DNA of 19,917 nucleotides from Actinomycetes bacterium (GTDB lineage: Bacteria; Actinomycetota; Acidimicrobiia; Acidimicrobiales; Microtrichaceae), in NCBI GenBank assembly GCA_023423215.1, contig JAFAFZ010000143.1, positions 1 through 19,917 on the forward strand. The letters run 5' to 3'. Under the pieces are notes generated by a model. That model worked only from the letters and a program-made list of their open reading frames with translations. It ran no database searches and was not told where the DNA came from. Positions within the stretch are counted from its first letter, which is position 1. The number at the start of each line of letters is the position of its first letter. The position numbers and the translations under genes are program-made. Below, in pieces: positions 15,885 through 19,917 of this stretch.

Positions 15885-15919
15885 GCCCCGCGGTTCGAGC
15901 GGCGGGAGTTGACCTGCGG

Positions 15920-16543
15920 TCACCACCGCTCGACGTGGATGCGAGCGGATGCCTCTGGACGGCCGGCGCGGGCGGACATCGACGGGGCACGACCCCCGGG
16001 GGCGGGGTGGCCGAGCGCCACGGTGCCGAGGGCGCGGCGGTCCGCCGGGACGCCGAAGCGGCTCGACAGGGCGGGTTCGTGGTCGAACTGGCCGAAGAGC
16101 AGCGCTCCGAGTCCGGCGGCCTCGGCGGCGAGCAGCATCGCCATCACCGCGGCGCCGCCGTCGACGAACCAGTACGGCACGCCCCAGGCCCCGGCGCCGT
16201 CACCGAGTCCGGTGCGCGCCTTGTCGGGCCGTCCGTAGCGCTCGACGTAGCTGTCGGCCCGCACGAGCGGCACGACCAGCACCGGGGCCCGCAGCAACCC
16301 GGGCCAGCGGAACCCGGCCCGCTGCTCGAGCGGCAGGGTGACGTCCCAGTACTCGGCGGTGTGCTCGCCGCGCAGGACCAGCAGGTCGAGCGCGTCGGTG
16401 TTGCCGGCAGCCGGCCCACGGAAGGCGGCGCGCAGGACGGTGTCCAGCACGTCCGGGTCGATCGGCGTGTCGAGGAAGTCCCGACACATGCGACGAGCCG
16501 CGAGCACCTCGGCGAACGAGGGCCCGGGCGGCACGTCGGTCAC
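15920..16543 (-). CDS. Nitroreductase-family flavoprotein
   Basis: A 207-aa FMN-dependent nitroreductase-family protein. RRMCRDF at about 17-23 matches the Arg-rich FMN-phosphate motif. GPAAGNTDALD (about 43-53) is the family's second FMN contact. GVPYWFVDGGAAVMAMLLAAEAAGLGALLFG is the long conserved helix and turn of the fold, given here as a region of about residues 123-153. Family members reduce nitro groups, quinones or enones with NAD(P)H; the substrate is unknown. It starts at GTG 16543, overlapping the stop of the upstream 222-aa gene as GTGA. This strongly suggests translational coupling and a shared job or regulation. A second in-frame GTG three codons later is an alternative. The C-terminal tail, rich in Arg, Ala and Gly, is not conserved-looking. 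Confidence 0.88.
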   Translation of the reverse strand: MTDVPPGPSFAEVLAARRMCRDFLDTPIDPDVLDTVLRAAFRGPAAGNTDALDLLVLRGEHTAEYWDVTLPLEQRAGFRWPGLLRAPVLVVPLVRADSYVERYGRPDKARTGLGDGAGAWGVPYWFVDGGAAVMAMLLAAEAAGLGALLFGQFDHEPALSSRFGVPADRRALGTVALGHPAPGGRAPSMSARAGRPEASARIHVERW

Positions 16544-17208
16544 CCGTGCTTGAGCAGTTCCTCGGCCATCACCCAGCCGCAGGTGACGACGCAGTCGCCG
16601 CGCTCGGCGTCGAGGTGCGCGAACTGGGCGGCGACCTCGGCGTCGATCGTGTCGGGCTTCAGCGACTCGTGGTCGAGCACGAGCGGTGCGTTGCCGTCGC
16701 CGGTGATGGTGAAGACCTGGTCGTCGTAGCGCTCGGCCTCGATCCCGAAGCGCTTCACGAGGCGGCGGCCCCACGCACGCTCCTCGCCCGAGGCCTTGTG
16801 GCCGGGGCGCGGGACGATGTCCGTGAGCAGCTTGAACGCCTCGAGGGCACCGGGATCGCTCATGCGGGTGCCGAGCAGGACGTCCTCGTCCGGGAACGCC
16901 ATGAGCGCCCGTCGGAAGTTGTCGCCCACGATCGCACGCAGGACGGCGTCACGCTTGGAGGTGCGCTTCACCGCCGCGACGCCCAGCAGGATGCACGGCG
17001 TGCCGCCGATGCGCTCCAACGTCGAGAAGGAGAATCCACGCAGCAGGTTGCCCTCGCGGACGAGCGTCACGAGCACCCACTGCTCGACCTGCTTCGACAG
17101 CTCACCGACCCCGTAGCAATGGCCGCCGTCAGCACAGATGTCGGCCATCTCGGCCAACTCGGAGTCGCTGAGGGCGGTGCAATCCTTGGTCGTGACCTCC
17201 AACGCCAT
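16540..17208 (-). CDS. Conserved-looking protein of unknown function, possibly GNAT-like
   Basis: I do not recognise this 222-aa protein with confidence. It has an N-terminal helix (ELAEMADICADGG) and then alternating strands and helices: EQWVLVTLVREGNLLRGFSF, PCILLGVAAVKR, a basic helix RDAVLRAIVGDNFRRAL, and DVLLGTRMSDPGALEAFKLL. This order resembles a GNAT acyltransferase, but the usual acetyl-CoA loop (Q/R-x-x-G-x-G/A) is not visible, so the fold is a guess. Cysteines at 25, 31, 72, 206 and 210 are notable. The ATG has GGGAG about 7 nt upstream. Its stop overlaps the nitroreductase start as GTGA. The region upstream has an SOS-box-like site and an AT-rich palindrome. Coding is well supported by length, start context and the coupling. 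Confidence 0.75.
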   Translation of the reverse strand: MALEVTTKDCTALSDSELAEMADICADGGHCYGVGELSKQVEQWVLVTLVREGNLLRGFSFSTLERIGGTPCILLGVAAVKRTSKRDAVLRAIVGDNFRRALMAFPDEDVLLGTRMSDPGALEAFKLLTDIVPRPGHKASGEERAWGRRLVKRFGIEAERYDDQVFTITGDGNAPLVLDHESLKPDTIDAEVAAQFAHLDAERGDCVVTCGWVMAEELLKHG

Positions 17209-17222
17209 GCACAGCTCCCGGA

Positions 17223-17235
17223 ATTTGGTGCAAAT
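17223..17235. promoter_or_regulatory. AT-rich palindrome before the 222-aa gene
   Basis: ATTTG-GTG-CAAAT is a perfect 5-3-5 inverted repeat, 14 nt upstream of the ATG. It is strikingly AT-rich for this DNA and lies just downstream of the likely transcription start. It is a good operator candidate; the regulator is unknown. Confidence 0.4.
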
Positions 17236-17246
17236 GTGGTCCCACT

Positions 17247-17276
17247 AGTTCAGTCGAAACCACGCAGCGTGCGCAA
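17247..17276 (-). promoter_or_regulatory. Possible promoter of the 222-aa gene and nitroreductase operon
   Basis: On the minus strand TTGCGC (17276-17271) and TGAACT (17252-17247) are separated by 18 nt. This is a plausible but weak -35/-10 pair. It would start transcription near 17240, giving a leader of about 32 nt with the GGGAG ribosome-binding site. Confidence 0.3.
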
Positions 17277-17284
17277 ACCGGCCC

Positions 17285-17298
17285 CGAACAGACGTTCA
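17285..17298. promoter_or_regulatory. LexA/SOS-box-like sequence
   Basis: CGAACAGACGTTCA matches 13 of 14 positions of the Gram-positive SOS box CGAACRNRYGTTYC, with the full GAAC-N4-GTTC core. It lies 77 nt upstream of the 222-aa gene, just before its likely -35, and downstream of dnaE. The surrounding CCGAAC...GTTCGG (17284-17305) could alternatively be a small terminator stem. Confidence 0.4.
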
Positions 17299-17325
17299 GG
17301 TTCGGTTCGCCCGTGCGACACCGCA

Positions 17326-17345
17326 GCTGCCGGTCCCCCGGCGGC
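17326..17345 (-). terminator. Possible dnaE terminator
   Basis: GCCGG (17329-17333) and CCGGC (17338-17342) form a 5-bp stem with a 4-nt loop, extendable by three further positions with one mismatch. It starts 14 nt past the dnaE stop on the minus strand. No U-tract follows. Confidence 0.35.
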
Positions 17346-17359
17346 GTCGATCGGAGCTC

Positions 17360-19917
17360 TCAGACGACGACGGCCTCGTGGCCGAGCAGCGCCCGCAGCT
17401 CGCCCACCAGCCCGCTGCGGGTGCTCACCGCATACTGGTCGGGCAGCTTCAGGACGTGGCGGTCGTCCAGCAGGAGCAGCACCTCGGAGTCGCCCGGGAA
17501 GTCCAGGAACAGCTCCTTGAGGCGGGAGACCGTCTCGTCGGTCAGGCGGGTCGGGGTCAGGTGCAGCCGCAGCGGCGGATCGGTGTCGACCTGGGCCTCG
17601 AACAGCTCGATGTCGGTCGCGATCAGCTTCGGGGTGTCGTCGCGCTTGTCGACCCGGGCGCCGAGGAGCACCACGGCGTCGTCGGCGAGCAGGTGGCCGA
17701 TCTCGGTCATCGTGCGGGGGAAGACCATGACCTCGACCGCGCCCTGGAGGTCCTCCAGCGTGAACACGGCCATCAGGTCGCCCTTCTTGGTCCACTTGCG
17801 CTGGAGCCCGGTGATGACGCCGCCGACCGTACGTCGGGATCCGTCCTCGACCTCGAACAGGTCGAGCAACGTGCAGTCGGTCTTCTTGCGCAGCGCCGCC
17901 TCGGCACCCAACAGCGGGTGGTCGGACACGTAGAGCCCGAGCATCTCCTTCTCGAAGGTGAGCCGCTGCTTCTTCTCGAAGTCCTTGGCCGGGATGGCGA
18001 CCCGCTCGTCGAAGGCGGGGGTGTCGTCGCCGGCGTCCGCGAACAGCGACATGACGCCCATGTCGTGCTCCTTCCGGCGTGCGACGGTCTGGTCGATGAT
18101 CTGCTCGTACACGGTGAGCAGGCCCTGGCGGGAGTGGCCGAGCGAGTCGAACGATCCGGCCTTGATGAGCGACTCGATCGTCTTCTTGTTCAGGACCTGG
18201 GTGTTGACCCGCTGGCAGAAGTCGTAGAAGTCCTCGTAGGGGCCGTTGGCGTCGCGCTCGACGACGATGTGGTCGACCAGGCCCGAGCCGACGTTGCGCA
18301 CCGCGGACAGGCCGAAGAGGATGCGCCGCGACTCGCTGCCGTCCTCGGCGGTCTCGATGACGGGCGTGAAGTCGCTGCTCGAGCCGTTGACGTCGGGCAC
18401 GACGACCTCGATGCCCATGACCCGGCACTCGGCCAGGTAGATCGCCGCCTTGTCGAGCGTGGTCTTCACGCTGGTGAGCAGCGCGGCCAGGTACTCGGCC
18501 GGGTAGTTCGCCTTGAGGTAGGCCGTCTGGTAGCTGATGAAGCCGTAGCCGTAGGCGTGCGACTTGTTGAACGCGTAGTCGGCGAACGGCTCGATGATGT
18601 CGAACCACGCGGTGCCCAGCTCCTTGCCGTAGCCGGTGGCCTCGCACCCGTCGGTGAACTTCACGCGCTCCTTGGCGATCAGCTCCTTGTTCTTCTTGCC
18701 GCAAGCTTTCCGGAGGTTGTCCGCCTCGGCCAGGGAGTAGCCCGCGAACTTCTGGGCGATCCGCATCATCGACTCCTGGTACACCATCAGCCCGTAGGTG
18801 TCGCCGAGCACCTCCTTGGCGTCCGGGTGCAGGTAGTCGACGCTCTTCCGCTCGTTCTTGCGGTCGGCGTAGTCGTTGTGCATGTTCGCCGCCATCGGAC
18901 CGGGTCGGTACAGCGCCACGAGCGCGGCGACGTCCTCGAACTCGGTCGGGGCGAGCGAGCGCATCAGCGCACGCATCGGCGTCGACTCCAGCTGGAACAC
19001 ACCGATGGAGTCGCCCCGGGCCAGCAGGTCGTACGTCGGTTGGTCGTCGAGCGGCACGCGGTCGATGTCGACGTCGATGCCACGCGTGCTCTTGATGAGC
19101 TCGAGCGCGTCCGAGATGACGTCCAGGTTGCGCAGGCCCAGGAAGTCCATCTTCAGCAGGCCGAGGTCCTCGACCCCGTGCATCTCGTACTGGGTGACAA
19201 CCGGCGCGTCCTCGGGGTCCTTGCCCGCCTCCGGCTTGCGCTGGATGGGCAGGTAGTCCGTCAGCGGGTCCTTGGTGATCACCACCGCCGCGGCGTGGAT
19301 GCCGTCCTGGCGACGCAGGCCCTCGAGCCCACGGGCGACCTCGATCACCTCTCGGGCATCGGGGTCCTCGGCGTACATCTGGCGGATGTCGGCGGCCATC
19401 TTGTAGCCGTCGAGGTACTTCGGGTGCTCCTCGAGGCACGCGTACAGCGGCGTGTCGCGACCCATGACCAGCGGGGGCATGGCCTTCGCGACCTTGTCCC
19501 CCACCGCGTAGCCCTTGCCCAGCACGCGTGCGGCGTCGCGGACCGCCGCCCGAGCCTTGATCGTCGAGAACGTGACGATCTGGGCGACCCGGTCACGGCC
19601 GTAGCGCTCGGCGGCGTAGCGGATCATCTCGTCCCGGTAGCGGGAGTCGAAGTCCATGTCGATGTCGGGCATCGAGATGCGGCTGGGGTTCAGGAAGCGC
19701 TCGAAGAGCAGGTCGTACTTGATCGGGTCCAGATCGGTGATCCAGAGCGTGTACGCCACCGCGCAACCGGCCGCCGAGCCACGCCCCGGGCCGACCCGGA
19801 TGCCGGCGTCGCGGGCGTGCTTGATGAGGTCCCAGACGATCAGGAAGTACGACGAGAAGCCCATGTCGCCGATGACCTTGAGCTCGTAGCTCAGCCGCTC
19901 GACGACCTCGTCCGAGA
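17360..19917 (-). CDS. dnaE: DNA polymerase III alpha subunit (DnaE1-type), 3' part
   Basis: The visible 851 residues are the C-terminal three quarters or so of the replicative polymerase alpha subunit, which copies both strands within the replisome. The start and the PHP domain lie beyond the right edge; the frame is open to the last base (RLSYELKVIGDMGF precedes the first internal Met at 19864). Polymerase motifs are GPGRGSAAG (about 42-50 of the visible part) and PDIDMDFD (83-90), which carries two catalytic aspartates. MDFLGLRNL holds the likely third. LYRPGPM, MVYQESMM, RKACGKK and FNKSHAYGYGFISYQTAYLKANYPAEY also fit. An HhH region and a C-terminal OB-fold (VGGVITGLQRKWTKKGDLMAVFTLED) follow. 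The RKACGKK and FNKSHA motifs fit the main replicase better than error-prone DnaE2, but the N-terminal part is not visible. Confidence 0.95.
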   Translation of the reverse strand, partial: SDEVVERLSYELKVIGDMGFSSYFLIVWDLIKHARDAGIRVGPGRGSAAGCAVAYTLWITDLDPIKYDLLFERFLNPSRISMPDIDMDFDSRYRDEMIRYAAERYGRDRVAQIVTFSTIKARAAVRDAARVLGKGYAVGDKVAKAMPPLVMGRDTPLYACLEEHPKYLDGYKMAADIRQMYAEDPDAREVIEVARGLEGLRRQDGIHAAAVVITKDPLTDYLPIQRKPEAGKDPEDAPVVTQYEMHGVEDLGLLKMDFLGLRNLDVISDALELIKSTRGIDVDIDRVPLDDQPTYDLLARGDSIGVFQLESTPMRALMRSLAPTEFEDVAALVALYRPGPMAANMHNDYADRKNERKSVDYLHPDAKEVLGDTYGLMVYQESMMRIAQKFAGYSLAEADNLRKACGKKNKELIAKERVKFTDGCEATGYGKELGTAWFDIIEPFADYAFNKSHAYGYGFISYQTAYLKANYPAEYLAALLTSVKTTLDKAAIYLAECRVMGIEVVVPDVNGSSSDFTPVIETAEDGSESRRILFGLSAVRNVGSGLVDHIVVERDANGPYEDFYDFCQRVNTQVLNKKTIESLIKAGSFDSLGHSRQGLLTVYEQIIDQTVARRKEHDMGVMSLFADAGDDTPAFDERVAIPAKDFEKKQRLTFEKEMLGLYVSDHPLLGAEAALRKKTDCTLLDLFEVEDGSRRTVGGVITGLQRKWTKKGDLMAVFTLEDLQGAVEVMVFPRTMTEIGHLLADDAVVLLGARVDKRDDTPKLIATDIELFEAQVDTDPPLRLHLTPTRLTDETVSRLKELFLDFPGDSEVLLLLDDRHVLKLPDQYAVSTRSGLVGELRALLGHEAVVV

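Noticed and set aside
13381..15885. An 834-codon plus-strand frame opposite the MMPL gene
   Set aside because: It is extremely rich in Asp, Arg, Gln and His without domains. The minus strand encodes an obvious membrane transporter with a good ribosome-binding site.
16540..17208. Naming the 222-aa protein as a GNAT acetyltransferase
   Set aside because: Only the strand/helix order suggests it; the acetyl-CoA-binding loop is not visible.
17250..19439. A 729-codon minus-strand frame overlapping dnaE
   Set aside because: It is a shifted frame of dnaE with no recognisable motif; the true frame carries all polymerase motifs.
17360..19917. Error-prone DnaE2 (SOS-associated) instead of the main replicase
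   Set aside because: The visible motifs fit DnaE1, there is no imuA/imuB-type neighbour, and the SOS-like box is downstream of this gene, not at its promoter.

Overview
The window is GC-rich, gene-dense bacterial chromosome. Most codons end in G or C, GTG starts are common, and several genes look leaderless, with a TAnnnT hexamer 8-10 nt before the start codon. Together with menaquinone (men) genes and a DnaE1-type replicase, this points to an actinobacterium. An Acidimicrobiia-like lineage is my guess from general feel, not from a marker gene. I see no tRNA, rRNA, CRISPR array, phage gene or insertion sequence. Nothing looks recently transferred.

Left part (1-7528): a scattered menaquinone locus. 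On the minus strand are an alpha/beta hydrolase (17-976) and menD (1030-2910). menH diverges on the plus strand (2939-3736). menA (3838-4770) is on the minus strand, convergent with menH and separated from it by a strong hairpin. Upstream of menA on the same strand is a small PH-domain membrane protein (4817-5377). menE (5463-6677) diverges from it and overlaps by ATGA a two-domain VOC-fold protein (6674-7528). MenD makes SEPHCHC, MenH eliminates pyruvate, MenE activates o-succinylbenzoate and MenA prenylates DHNA. MenF, MenC, MenB and the final methyltransferase are not in the window. menD and menH start only 28 bp apart around what looks like one bidirectional promoter.

Middle part (7529-12342): a tandem pair of almost identical hairpin repeats lies between the convergent VOC and SDR genes. 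Then come a minus-strand SDR oxidoreductase, and on the plus strand an AraC-type regulator with a DJ-1/PfpI sensor domain, a free-standing DJ-1/PfpI enzyme related to that sensor domain, and a thioredoxin-fold DUF255/YyaL-like protein.

Right part (12343-19917): all genes are on the minus strand. In transcription order they are dnaE (3' part only; its start lies beyond the right edge), an unrecognised 222-aa protein whose end overlaps a nitroreductase by GTGA, an MMPL/RND membrane transporter and an HSL-type esterase. The gap between dnaE and the 222-aa gene holds a LexA/SOS-box-like sequence and an AT-rich palindrome.

The gene content is mainly ordinary core metabolism, and I do not see a clearly new defence, mobile or biosynthetic system. 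The most interesting signals are regulatory: the shared menD/menH promoter, the series of leaderless promoters, the tandem hairpins and the SOS-like box upstream of an orphan gene.
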